Below the pieces are notes generated by a model. It did not search any database, was not told where the DNA came from, and saw only the letters and a list, made by a program, of their open reading frames with translations. DNA of 6,681 nucleotides, from positions 1-6,681 of the forward strand of contig CAYZEO010000037.1 in assembly GCA_964477815.1 (NCBI GenBank), in the 5' to 3' direction. The first letter of the stretch is position 1, and each line of letters starts with the position of its first letter. The translations under genes and the position numbers were made by a program. Positions 1 to 5,590 of this stretch are shown here, in pieces. The DNA comes from DAOVGZ01 sp964477815 (GTDB taxonomy: Bacteria; Babelota; Babeliae; Babelales; Vermiphilaceae).

Positions 1-363
1 TCAGATGAAACAATTTTTAGTTTGATCATAAGAAATTTACAAGAAATTGGGGAATCTGTTAGAAAGTTGATAGACCTGTACAATTTGGAAAAAAAATTTC
101 CCAATAAAAACAATTGGAGAAAAATTGTCGATTTCAGAAATGTTGTTGTTCATAAATATTTTGGTACAGAACCAGAAATTATTTTTGCTGTAGCAAATGA
201 AGAAGTACCCATCTTAGAAAAACAAATGCTGGATATACTCAAAACAATCGATGAAAAACCATATCTTTTACAGGCAATAGAAATGACTATTCCTATTTAC
301 AGTAAAATGAATCGACACGAAACAGTTAACTACCTAGAAATACTTTCAAAAAAACTAAAATAG
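1..363 (+). CDS. HepT-like ribonuclease toxin (DUF86), 5'-truncated by window edge
   Basis: The frame is open from base 1, so the true start lies outside the window. A TTG at 22 is in frame, but the residues before it (DETIFSL) fit the family, so it is probably internal. The family signature Rx4HxY is intact as RNVVVHKY, preceded by WRKIVDF, and the IGES segment upstream is also typical. HepT proteins are HEPN-fold RNases, usually paired with an MntA-type minimal nucleotidyltransferase that neutralises the toxin by AMPylating the Tyr of this motif. The partner would be expected just upstream, off-window. After the usual end of the domain (around ILKTIDEK) there are about 35 further residues, rich in Lys, Glu and Ile, which is longer than a minimal DUF86 protein. 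The gene converges with arfB, 42 bases away. No hairpin terminator is visible between them, only an AT-rich stretch. Family assignment is firm; toxin activity is inferred. Confidence 0.85.
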   Translation, partial: SDETIFSLIIRNLQEIGESVRKLIDLYNLEKKFPNKNNWRKIVDFRNVVVHKYFGTEPEIIFAVANEEVPILEKQMLDILKTIDEKPYLLQAIEMTIPIYSKMNRHETVNYLEILSKKLK

Positions 364-405
364 ATTTTATTTTTTTTCTACTATTACTTCCCATAGCAAT
401 CATAA

Positions 406-834
406 TCAATCATGCTGAATCTTGCCCCGCATCTTTTTGACTTCAGCCCGCCGCTTTTTCTCCTGCAGACGAGCTTCTTTTTTCTCTTTCGGAATACGAG
501 TTTTCATACGTCTTTTGGGCACATACAAGGCCTTTTTGACAGTCTTTGCAAGAATTTCTAGCGCCTTTTTTTTGTTTTGCACCTGACTTCGAGTAGAACT
601 GTTACTAATGACCAGATCACCATCTGCAGTGAGCCGTGATTCTAAATTCTTCAACACACGTTCTTTTTGAATATCAGTCAGCGCTTTTGTGTTGTTCACA
701 TTCCAGCGCACCGTTATTTTTGTCGCGGCTTTATTGACGTGCTGACCACCTGGCCCTCCTGCACCACTCGCTGTTATCTCAATTTCATGACCAGGAATAA
801 CAACGCCATTTTTTACTACAACATCATTTTTCAT
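406..834 (-). CDS. arfB: Alternative ribosome-rescue factor ArfB (peptidyl-tRNA hydrolase, YaeJ family)
   Basis: This 142-residue protein has the release-factor catalytic motif GGQ at residues 29-31 within GPGGQHVNKAATK. A short domain-3-like fold follows (ITVRW; then VISNSSTRSQVQNKKKAL), then a long basic tail (KEKKEARLQEKKRRAEVKKMRGKI). E. coli YaeJ/ArfB is about 140 residues with the same order and a matching RGK-type tail. There is no stop-codon recognition domain, so it is not RF1/RF2. ArfB inserts its tail into the empty mRNA channel of a stalled ribosome and hydrolyses the peptidyl-tRNA with GGQ. The ATG at 834-832 overlaps the TGA of the upstream amidase as ATGA, so translational coupling is likely; a GGA lies a few bases upstream inside that gene. 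It is the last gene of the minus-strand unit. Pairing with secreted hydrolases is probably positional rather than functional. Confidence 0.93.
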   Translation of the reverse strand: MKNDVVVKNGVVIPGHEIEITASGAGGPGGQHVNKAATKITVRWNVNNTKALTDIQKERVLKNLESRLTADGDLVISNSSTRSQVQNKKKALEILAKTVKKALYVPKRRMKTRIPKEKKEARLQEKKRRAEVKKMRGKIQHD

Positions 835-1853
835 TTACATTCCATGCCACACAACGATTCAAACTGAGCAGAACTTTCCCCTGGCCGTTCAACAGACTTT
901 AAATCAAGCTTCATAGGATCTGCACTACACTCAAAATTTAAATGCTTCATATCAAACCAAATGGTATGAATTTTTTTTGTGTATCTAAAATAATAAACCT
1001 TGTTGGTCAAATCCGCGACCGTCACCCACCACGTCGGATGTTTTTCATAATTTGGATTCGCACTATGTGTTCGTATTGAATATGAGCGGGAGACATTGTA
1101 AATGGAATCAAAGGCATAGGCCACTGCTTCAACCGCACTATTGGCAACCGGTAGATATTGTAAAAAATAGTTTGCTCTAACAAAACGATCTTTTGAAGAT
1201 ATGCTTCCAGGCAAAGGCAATGTTCCGCCAAGCCCTTCATAGTTTTGCATATTTTTTAATTGCTCAGAATAAATAGGGTCATTCGTCATCACAACATACT
1301 CAGGCCCATGATGAACTGTTAATTTGCCGTTTATATATTCAACAATAGCCGAATCTCCCGTTGCGTCTGACAGAGCAATATGAAGCGGATATAGGTCACC
1401 ATAAATTTTTACCGAAACAAGCCGAAAATCATCAAGATTTGCAACTGCTTCTTTCACCGTTTTGAAATTATCCAAAAAATAACGTATCCAGACAGCTGTT
1501 GAAACAGTTGGTCGATCATCTTCCGGTTCATATTCTGTAGCTCCAAGATACAAAAGATTAACACTCAGTCCGTGTTCGTTGATGCCATCAAAAATAGCCT
1601 CCTTATTCCATGCTTTTATCAAAAGACTGCCATATTTTGAAATCCAGGAAAGACTGTTTTTTTCCGTACCTCCATCAACCTGCATTCCTCTAGGACAAAG
1701 CCATAATTCAGGAGAATCATCAATACGACAATCCATGGTCCGCGTCACAACAACGGTTTTTCCTATTCGATTGAGCAAAATTCTCGAGCAACCAAAAAAT
1801 TTGACACAAAAAGTAAGAACAACAAATGAAAAAGAAATTTTCAATAGACGCAC
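831..1853 (-). CDS. Exported linear-amide C-N hydrolase, choloylglycine hydrolase family
   Basis: This 340-residue Ntn-type hydrolase belongs to the choloylglycine/penicillin V acylase family, which cleaves linear amide bonds (bile-salt amides, penicillin V, N-acyl amino acids or acyl-homoserine lactones). A hydrophobic export signal (residues 1-21) ends in FFG just before Cys22-Ser-Arg. Cleavage there would expose Cys22 as the N-terminal nucleophile. Arg38 and Asp41 in RTMD sit at the same offsets from Cys22 as the catalytic Arg and Asp of bile-salt hydrolases. The family motifs VMTNDP (Asn191) and LPGSISSKDRFVRA (Arg223/Arg226) are present. The residue after RTMD, often Trp, is Cys42 here. 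The start is GTG at 1853, supported by GGGGAG about seven bases upstream. It lies 34 bases after the asparaginase gene and overlaps arfB by four bases, so an operon is likely. The substrate cannot be told from sequence. Confidence 0.88.
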   Translation of the reverse strand: MRLLKISFSFVVLTFCVKFFGCSRILLNRIGKTVVVTRTMDCRIDDSPELWLCPRGMQVDGGTEKNSLSWISKYGSLLIKAWNKEAIFDGINEHGLSVNLLYLGATEYEPEDDRPTVSTAVWIRYFLDNFKTVKEAVANLDDFRLVSVKIYGDLYPLHIALSDATGDSAIVEYINGKLTVHHGPEYVVMTNDPIYSEQLKNMQNYEGLGGTLPLPGSISSKDRFVRANYFLQYLPVANSAVEAVAYAFDSIYNVSRSYSIRTHSANPNYEKHPTWWVTVADLTNKVYYFRYTKKIHTIWFDMKHLNFECSADPMKLDLKSVERPGESSAQFESLCGMECK

Positions 1854-1887
1854 ACGCCTACTCCCCTTTTTATATATTTATGCTGAA

Positions 1888-2964
1888 CTAAAATGAAAAA
1901 TACTTATTAATTTTATCTTTATTCATTCCATTCGATAGTGCAAGCATCAACAAAATACGAGCTTTGGGCCCCGCCATATCTCCAACTAAAATGGCACCCT
2001 CATCCTGCAAAGTCTTTGCACCTCCCGGACCACCATAAATTGGATACACAGCACCGTTAAACACTCGTGTCGCAATCACAACAATAACACCTTTCGACAA
2101 TGCGTACTGAATCGCTTTGTATACCTCTTGGTTGACATTTCCCGCACCAACCCCCTCAATAACAATCCCTTTTGTTCCACTATCTACAGCATATCTGACA
2201 AAACTCCCATCATCACCAGCAAAGGTCTTGAGCAAAACAACTTTCACCAATTTTTTAGGAAGTGGAATTTTACGGGCAGGAATACGATTGTAAAATTTGT
2301 GAACTTTCCCCTGTGCAATATATCCAAGATATCCTCTTTCTCCAGAATTAAATGTTTGTACATTCGTTGTTTCTGTTTTTCTGACATTCCAAGCCGCGTT
2401 AATGTACTGATTAAGCGTAACCGTCACACCAAATTTTTTCGACTCTTGTGAAATCACCTGTAATACCGCATTGTAAATATTTGCCGGTCCGTCAGGAGAA
2501 AGACTCCCGGAATCACGCATCGCACCAACAAACGCAACCGGTTTTTTGCTCTTGAGCGTTACATCCAAAAAGAACGCACCTTCTGCCATGGTGTCTGTTC
2601 CATGAGTAACGACCACACCAACTACTTTTTTATCTTTCAAAACTTCATCAACCTTCGCACTCAGCCCTCTCCATTGTTCTGGTGTTATTCGTGAACTGTC
2701 AACATTACAAAACTGAACAACTTTTATGTGCGCTAACTTCCCAAGACCAGGAACAGCCTTAATCAGTTGATCGCCAGATAAAGCAGGAACAACACCTCCT
2801 GTTTTTGGATTCTTTTTTTCTGCAATAGTGCCACCCGTTGTTACAATTACCACAGTCGGCAATTTAGCTGCCCTTTTTATTTTTTTCTTGGGGCAGTAAC
2901 AGTTGAACGAATACAATAACGAAACCAAAAACGCAGAAAAAACTAATCTTTTTTTGTTGTACAT
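1888..2964 (-). CDS. ansB: Type II (exported) L-asparaginase
   Basis: This 358-residue protein of the bacterial asparaginase/glutaminase family hydrolyses asparagine to aspartate and ammonia. Both active-site motifs are intact: TTGGTIA at residues 42-48, with Thr46 matching nucleophile Thr12 of E. coli AnsB, and THGTDT at 120-125, with Thr123-Asp124 matching Thr89-Asp90. Lys196 in RKTETTNVQTF aligns with Lys162, and Ser90 lies where the substrate-contacting Ser58 is expected. Residues 1-24 are a basic-then-hydrophobic export signal followed by a Lys-rich stretch, so the enzyme should act outside the cytoplasm, as in AnsB. The C-terminal domain ends normally (GDMAGPKARILLMLALS). The ATG has a strong upstream AGGGGAGAGG ribosome binding site. 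It is the first gene of the asparaginase-amidase-arfB unit, directly downstream of the META-gene terminator, so its promoter should lie at about 2980-3012; I could not pin down -35/-10 boxes. Confidence 0.94.
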   Translation of the reverse strand: MYNKKRLVFSAFLVSLLYSFNCYCPKKKIKRAAKLPTVVIVTTGGTIAEKKNPKTGGVVPALSGDQLIKAVPGLGKLAHIKVVQFCNVDSSRITPEQWRGLSAKVDEVLKDKKVVGVVVTHGTDTMAEGAFFLDVTLKSKKPVAFVGAMRDSGSLSPDGPANIYNAVLQVISQESKKFGVTVTLNQYINAAWNVRKTETTNVQTFNSGERGYLGYIAQGKVHKFYNRIPARKIPLPKKLVKVVLLKTFAGDDGSFVRYAVDSGTKGIVIEGVGAGNVNQEVYKAIQYALSKGVIVVIATRVFNGAVYPIYGGPGGAKTLQDEGAILVGDMAGPKARILLMLALSNGMNKDKINKYFSF

Positions 2965-3013
2965 ACCACCTCTCCCCTTAATCTAAAACAATGAACTGTT
3001 TAATATAACAACA

Positions 3014-3049
3014 AAAGAGGGCGAAAGTTCAAGATCTTCCGCCCTCTTT
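3014..3049 (-). terminator. Intrinsic terminator of the META-domain gene
   Basis: A 10-bp perfect stem (AAAGAGGGCG with its complement; 3014-3023 pairs with 3040-3049) extends after one mismatch by three more pairs and closes on an 8-base loop. On the minus strand it is followed by a T-rich stretch (TTTTGTTGTTAT). It starts 24 bases after the META stop codon. It separates that gene from the asparaginase unit, which therefore needs its own promoter in the 50 bases that follow. Confidence 0.8.
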
Positions 3050-3072
3050 ATACCTCTCAATACCTTTAAGTA

Positions 3073-3594
3073 TTATTTTTTTTTTGATATTGCCCTTGTA
3101 AAGATCAGCTTGTTCCCTTTGTCACAATAGATTGTAAGCTTATTCTTATCAACTTCAAATGCATTGGCTCGGCCAAGAATCTTTAGGTACAACTCTTCCA
3201 TGTCCATGATTTTGGAATCTTCACAGGCTCGCTTTGTCGCACTTATCCCAGCTTCAACAACAAGACCATAATCCTCGACTTTTTTTATCGAAAAATTGTA
3301 GCGGTTACAACCGGAGTATCCGCTCACTCTATTTTTTGCAAACCTTATGTAGCCATTACTCACTTTGGCCTTCTTGAGATCCCCATCCATTTCATATGAC
3401 TGAAAAGTCCAATCATCAAAGAGATTTTTCATCGAACCTTGTTTCAGCATCCATTTTTTGAACTCTCGTTTATCAATTTCTGAACTTTCTTTTTTGCCTC
3501 GCTTGTGACATAAATCACAACAAGCTATAACAATTACAATAGCAAACGCACCTATCCCCAAAAAAGATAAAATTAATAAAAAAGTTCTTTTCAT
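3073..3594 (-). CDS. Exported/lipoprotein-like META-domain (HslJ-type) protein
   Basis: This is a 173-residue protein when started at the ATG at 3594. That start has GGAG spaced 8 bases upstream and gives a standard export signal; an upstream in-frame start at 3618 would add a charged leader with no ribosome site and is rejected. Residues 1-26 are a membrane/secretion segment ending in ACC, so lipidation at Cys25 or Cys26 is possible, although the lipobox is imperfect. After a charged linker, a META domain (DUF306) runs from about Trp62 to the end. Its signature SGYSGCNRY is at 91-99, followed by ISATKRACED and the closing strands NKLTIYCDKGNKLIFTRA. META domains occur in HslJ and in many bacterial lipoproteins linked to stress tolerance or surface functions; a catalytic role is not established. 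The gene is monocistronic: its own terminator follows and a terminator lies upstream. Confidence 0.83.
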   Translation of the reverse strand: MKRTFLLILSFLGIGAFAIVIVIACCDLCHKRGKKESSEIDKREFKKWMLKQGSMKNLFDDWTFQSYEMDGDLKKAKVSNGYIRFAKNRVSGYSGCNRYNFSIKKVEDYGLVVEAGISATKRACEDSKIMDMEELYLKILGRANAFEVDKNKLTIYCDKGNKLIFTRAISKKK

Positions 3595-3731
3595 TCTTTT
3601 CTCCAATCGTAGGAACACTTATTACAGGCGGCGGCTTTTTAGGCCTGACATTCATAGCAGGCGTTTTTGTTGGAAAAGGCCTCGGACCTGATTTACTAGC
3701 TCACATCGCCAACACAACTACACTTTTGTAA
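3543..3731 (+). pseudogene. Startless membrane-type reading frame, probable gene remnant
   Basis: The plus strand is open in one frame from just after a stop at 3540 to TAA at 3729-3731, with no ATG, GTG or TTG start. From about 3600 the translation reads like real protein: SPIVGTLITGGG, then FLGLTFIAGVFVGKGLGPD, then LLAHIANTTTLL. That is a glycine-rich hydrophobic helix with a polar tail. Base composition here is clearly richer in GC than the flanks, and the other frames give no sensible peptide. The 5' part lies antisense to the META gene start, so only about 3600-3731 is likely genuine ancestry. I do not recognise the family; a phage-holin or small bacteriocin-like membrane peptide is possible but unproven. 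It could also be a chance frame. Confidence 0.4.
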
Positions 3732-3748
3732 AAAAAGTAAAAAATTAT

Positions 3749-3789
3749 AAAAAAAAGATACCACCAAGACTGTATTTATTCTTGGTGGT
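3749..3789 (-). terminator. Intrinsic terminator downstream of the gap-containing small gene
   Basis: A perfect 9-bp stem, ACCACCAAG (3760-3768) with CTTGGTGGT (3781-3789), closes on a 12-base loop. On the minus strand it is followed by ATC and eight Ts (3756-3749). It lies 51 bases beyond the stop of the small gene at 3841. In the plus direction the T-run is poor, so minus-strand termination is the main reading. Confidence 0.85.
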
Positions 3790-3840
3790 CTTTGCGTATT
3801 CATCGAAAATACTATGCAAACAATTGAGGAAAAAATAGAC

Positions 3841-4005
3841 CTATTTTTTCTTTCGCAGCATAGGAANNNNNNNNNNAAGAGCATTTTCCTTAGCTTCACT
3901 TCCAAAATAATAAATTTTTTGTAAACGACCGCCTTTGAGCTTTACTTCCTTTGAATGTAAGTAATATGTCTTTCCACTTTTTTTAGATTTAACACTATAG
4001 GCCAT
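3841..4005 (-). CDS. Small Lys/Tyr-rich protein of unknown function, interrupted by an assembly gap
   Basis: The frame runs from the ATG at 4005, with a strong AGGAGAA ribosome site seven bases upstream, to TAG at 3841. As drawn it encodes 54 residues, four of them unknown because of ten Ns at 3867-3876. The visible part starts MAYSVKSKKSGKTYYLHSKE, continues VKLKGGRLQKIYYFGSEAKENAL, and after the gap ends PMLRKKK. From memory, proteins with this GKTYYLH...LKGGR...IYYF pattern occur as conserved hypotheticals of about 60-70 residues in CPR and Dependentiae genomes, ending in a LP-x-L-(K/R)KK tail. If so, the gap probably hides more than ten bases. The frame is preserved across the Ns, which may be accidental. 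No function is known to me; the basic, aromatic composition would suit nucleic-acid or ribosome binding, but that is a guess. It has its own promoter and terminator. Confidence 0.72.
   Translation of the reverse strand: MAYSVKSKKSGKTYYLHSKEVKLKGGRLQKIYYFGSEAKENALXXXXPMLRKKK
3867..3876. other. Assembly gap (ten Ns)
   Basis: Ten consecutive undetermined bases lie inside the small gene at 3841-4005. A run of exactly ten is often a placeholder of arbitrary length, so the true distance between the flanks is unknown. Confidence 0.95.
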
Positions 4006-4080
4006 GTCTTCTCCTAAATAGTAATGAGAGTTTTTCTACTTATTAAAGCCATTCTTGAAGAATGTACCCACATTTGTTTT

Positions 4081-4086
4081 AGTATA
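4081..4086 (-). promoter_or_regulatory. Candidate -10 box for the small gene
   Basis: On the minus strand TATACT, preceded by TTGC, is a near-consensus sigma-70 -10 element about 75 bases upstream of the ATG at 4005. It sits just beyond the terminator of the upstream hydrolase gene. The -35 region is only a T-rich stretch 16-18 bases further up and is weak. This supports independent transcription but is a visual call only. Confidence 0.4.
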
Positions 4087-4123
4087 GCAAGTTTTATTTT
4101 TTAAAAATTGGCTTACGAAGTCG

Positions 4124-4148
4124 AAAAAACGCCCCTTCATCAAAGAGG
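4124..4148 (-). terminator. Probable intrinsic terminator of the metallo-hydrolase gene
   Basis: On the minus strand CCTCTT, a five-base loop TGATG, and AAGGGG form a 6-bp stem with one G-T pair, followed by CG and six Ts (4129-4124). It lies 35 bases after the stop of the metallo-hydrolase at 4184. The stem is short, so confidence is moderate. Confidence 0.6.
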
Positions 4149-4183
4149 TAGGGCACGCGAGCAACAGGAAGTTTATAAAGAGA

Positions 4184-5263
4184 TTATGAGACTCTATACG
4201 ATTGCCCACATCGTGCAAAAAGCAAGGTTTTATTATCTAAAGCTGTTTCTTTTTCTTCCCAGTATGCACGCAAGACCGAAATCGGATATTCAAGCATTTC
4301 TTTTTCAGAGAAAAACGTTCCATAGTGCATTGGAATGAAGCAAGATGCATTGAGATCAATAAAAGCATCAACCGCTTCTCTTGCATCGATATGATAAACT
4401 TTATGCTTATTTTCACCTTCGCAGGTTGGCCCTATGGGCATTAAAGCGATATCTATTGAAGGAAAATCTGCCGCTATCTCTTTAAAATGAGGGCCTTGAG
4501 CTGTATCTCCAGCAAAGTAAATATTTTTATTGGAGGTACTTATCATCCAACTCGCGCACAAAGACCTACGGTAACTTGAAAGTGAAAATCGAATTGACCA
4601 GTGATATGCAGGCAAGCAGGTGAATGTTATGTTTTTATCACCCTTTGAAAGCTGACCTTTTTCCCACCAGGTACTCTCAACAACTCGAGAAAAGCCAAAG
4701 CTGGTAAATAGTTCTTTATTGCCCTCTGGCACGTAAACCGTTGGATCATATTTCTTACCAAGCGCTTTCAATGCATTTGTATCAGTGTGATCACTATGAT
4801 TATGTGAAATAACAATCGCATCAATATGTGGCAAGTCTTCCAGCTTAATACCTGGCGCTATAGCCCGACTTGATATTGTAATCGGTCCAGCTTTTGTATC
4901 GCCAAAAATAGGGTCAGTCAAAATATTAAAGCCATCAATTTGTATCAAAAAAGAAGCATGTCCAATCCATGTAATTTCTAAATTATCAGATTCTTTTTTA
5001 GGTATTGTTTGCGTCGGATTGAGCAGTTCATACGCTTTATTTGTTTTTTTGGAAAAATTAAACCATGACTTTATTTTATCTTTCCATTTGCTTGGTGATA
5101 TTGACAGTTGACCCAACAAACGAAAAAAACTAATGTGGTTATATGTATCATCAGAAGAGTAATAATATCGGCCATCTTTTTTGATTGGTTTCATATGCGA
5201 CAATAAGGAACCTGTCTGACAAAAAATCAAAGCCACAAAACATAAGCGCTTTATGTATTTCAT
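4184..5263 (-). CDS. Exported metallo-beta-lactamase-fold hydrolase, NAPE-PLD/UlaG-like
   Basis: This is a 359-residue protein started at the ATG at 5263, which has GAGAGAA seven bases upstream; a TTG two codons earlier would overlap that spacer and is less likely. Residues 1-22 form an export signal. The MBL domain starts at WIGHASF (99-105) and TDPIFG (116-121). The metal motif HxHxDH is SHNHSDH (His154, His156, Asp158, His159). Further ligands are expected at His221 (PAYHW), Asp253 (AGDT) and His313 (PMHYGTF). The order RSLCASW, FAGDT, HFKEIAADF, then HIDAREAV and HYGTF matches N-acyl-phosphatidylethanolamine phospholipase D and its bacterial relatives, including the short C-terminal strand around GQSY. 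Candidate substrates are phospholipid-type phosphodiesters, or lactones as in UlaG; sequence alone does not decide. Export is uncommon for relatives that act in the cytoplasm. It is transcribed away from the thioredoxin gene. Confidence 0.88.
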   Translation of the reverse strand: MKYIKRLCFVALIFCQTGSLLSHMKPIKKDGRYYYSSDDTYNHISFFRLLGQLSISPSKWKDKIKSWFNFSKKTNKAYELLNPTQTIPKKESDNLEITWIGHASFLIQIDGFNILTDPIFGDTKAGPITISSRAIAPGIKLEDLPHIDAIVISHNHSDHTDTNALKALGKKYDPTVYVPEGNKELFTSFGFSRVVESTWWEKGQLSKGDKNITFTCLPAYHWSIRFSLSSYRRSLCASWMISTSNKNIYFAGDTAQGPHFKEIAADFPSIDIALMPIGPTCEGENKHKVYHIDAREAVDAFIDLNASCFIPMHYGTFFSEKEMLEYPISVLRAYWEEKETALDNKTLLFARCGQSYRVS

Positions 5264-5460
5264 ATTCAATTTCTCTCTATTTGTAATAATTGTTCAATTC
5301 GACATCAGTGAATACTGGTCGATGATCACTTGGGTATACATATATAGTAGTAACCTATGTTTTATACTACTCTACAGACAATCTTCTGCAACAGCCCAAC
5401 TGTCAGCTGCTTTCGACGTTTTTTGCTGGCAATTTCATCCCCACTTTTTTCAATAGGCGG
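5264..5460. other. Left part of the divergent intergenic region
   Basis: This is the gene-free leader between the metallo-hydrolase and the thioredoxin gene. It must hold the minus-strand promoter of the hydrolase, but no convincing -35/-10 pair is visible. A short dyad, AGTAGTA (5346-5352) and TACTACT (5365-5371) with a 12-base spacer, could be an operator or a weak hairpin. Two overlapping plus-strand frames here have cysteine/phenylalanine-rich, unconvincing translations and no ribosome site. Confidence 0.5.
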
Positions 5461-5519
5461 AAAACAAGGGCTTTGGTGGCCTTCGCTGAAACTTGGGTTT
5501 GGGCGAAAGCCCTTGTTTT
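5461..5519. repeat. Long two-part inverted repeat (hairpin) upstream of the thioredoxin gene
   Basis: A perfect 14-base inverted repeat, AAAACAAGGGCTTT (5461-5474) and AAAGCCCTTGTTTT (5506-5519), encloses 31 bases. Inside, TTCGCTGAAAC (5482-5492) pairs with GTTTGGGCGAA (5497-5507) around a TTGG tetraloop, with one G-T pair and one mismatch. The inner arm borrows two bases of the outer arm. The result is a long stem with a one-sided bulge. The T-run after it is only four bases on either strand, so a terminator is possible but not typical, and there is no gene just upstream on either strand that would need one. It could be a small dispersed repeat, a structured RNA or a leader element. Confidence 0.75.
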
Positions 5520-5540
5520 GTGATGGGAGACAGGTAAAAT
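5513..5540 (+). promoter_or_regulatory. Candidate promoter of the thioredoxin-ankyrin gene
   Basis: TTGTTT (5513-5518) and TAAAAT (5535-5540) are separated by 16 bases, about 50 bases upstream of the ATG at 5591. The -35 box overlaps the right arm of the hairpin, so hairpin extrusion or a protein bound there could affect it. This is visual only; other AT-rich hexamers in the leader could serve. Confidence 0.35.
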
Positions 5541-5590
5541 AGTAATGAGTAGTTATTACATTACAAATTCACTTTTTTGAGGGGGAAATC

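Noticed and set aside
364..405. Possible bidirectional terminator between the HepT-like gene and arfB
   Set aside because: There is a T-run but no stable stem; only short A/T complementarities with loops too small to form a hairpin.
667..867. Plus-strand frame opposite arfB, and similar frames at 1579-1896 and 2128-2451
   Set aside because: Antisense shadows of strongly supported genes with no independent evidence.
1022..1240. Minus-strand 72-residue frame inside the amidase gene
   Set aside because: It lies wholly within the amidase gene in another frame; no ribosome site or family match.
3001..3060. Hairpin considered as a riboswitch or operator for the asparaginase unit
   Set aside because: Position directly after the META stop, a perfect GC-rich stem and the following T-rich stretch on the minus strand fit an ordinary terminator better.
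4036..4218. Minus-strand frame of 60 residues
   Set aside because: It overlaps the end of the metallo-hydrolase and runs through its terminator; no ribosome site and no family resemblance.
4108..4338. Plus-strand frame starting AYEVEKTPLHQRGRAR
   Set aside because: It lies over the terminator and antisense to the 3' end of the metallo-hydrolase, has only a TTG start with no ribosome site, and loses protein character after about 30 residues.
5253..5542. Two overlapping plus-strand frames in the divergent intergenic region
   Set aside because: They are Cys/Phe/Trp-rich with no ribosome site, and one reads straight through the hairpin; composition is as expected for non-coding DNA.
4016..5549. 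13-base direct repeat AAATAGTAATGAG at 4016-4028 and 5537-5549
   Set aside because: AT-rich and short enough to occur by chance at this window length; it sits in unrelated contexts (ribosome-site region of a minus-strand gene and a plus-strand leader).
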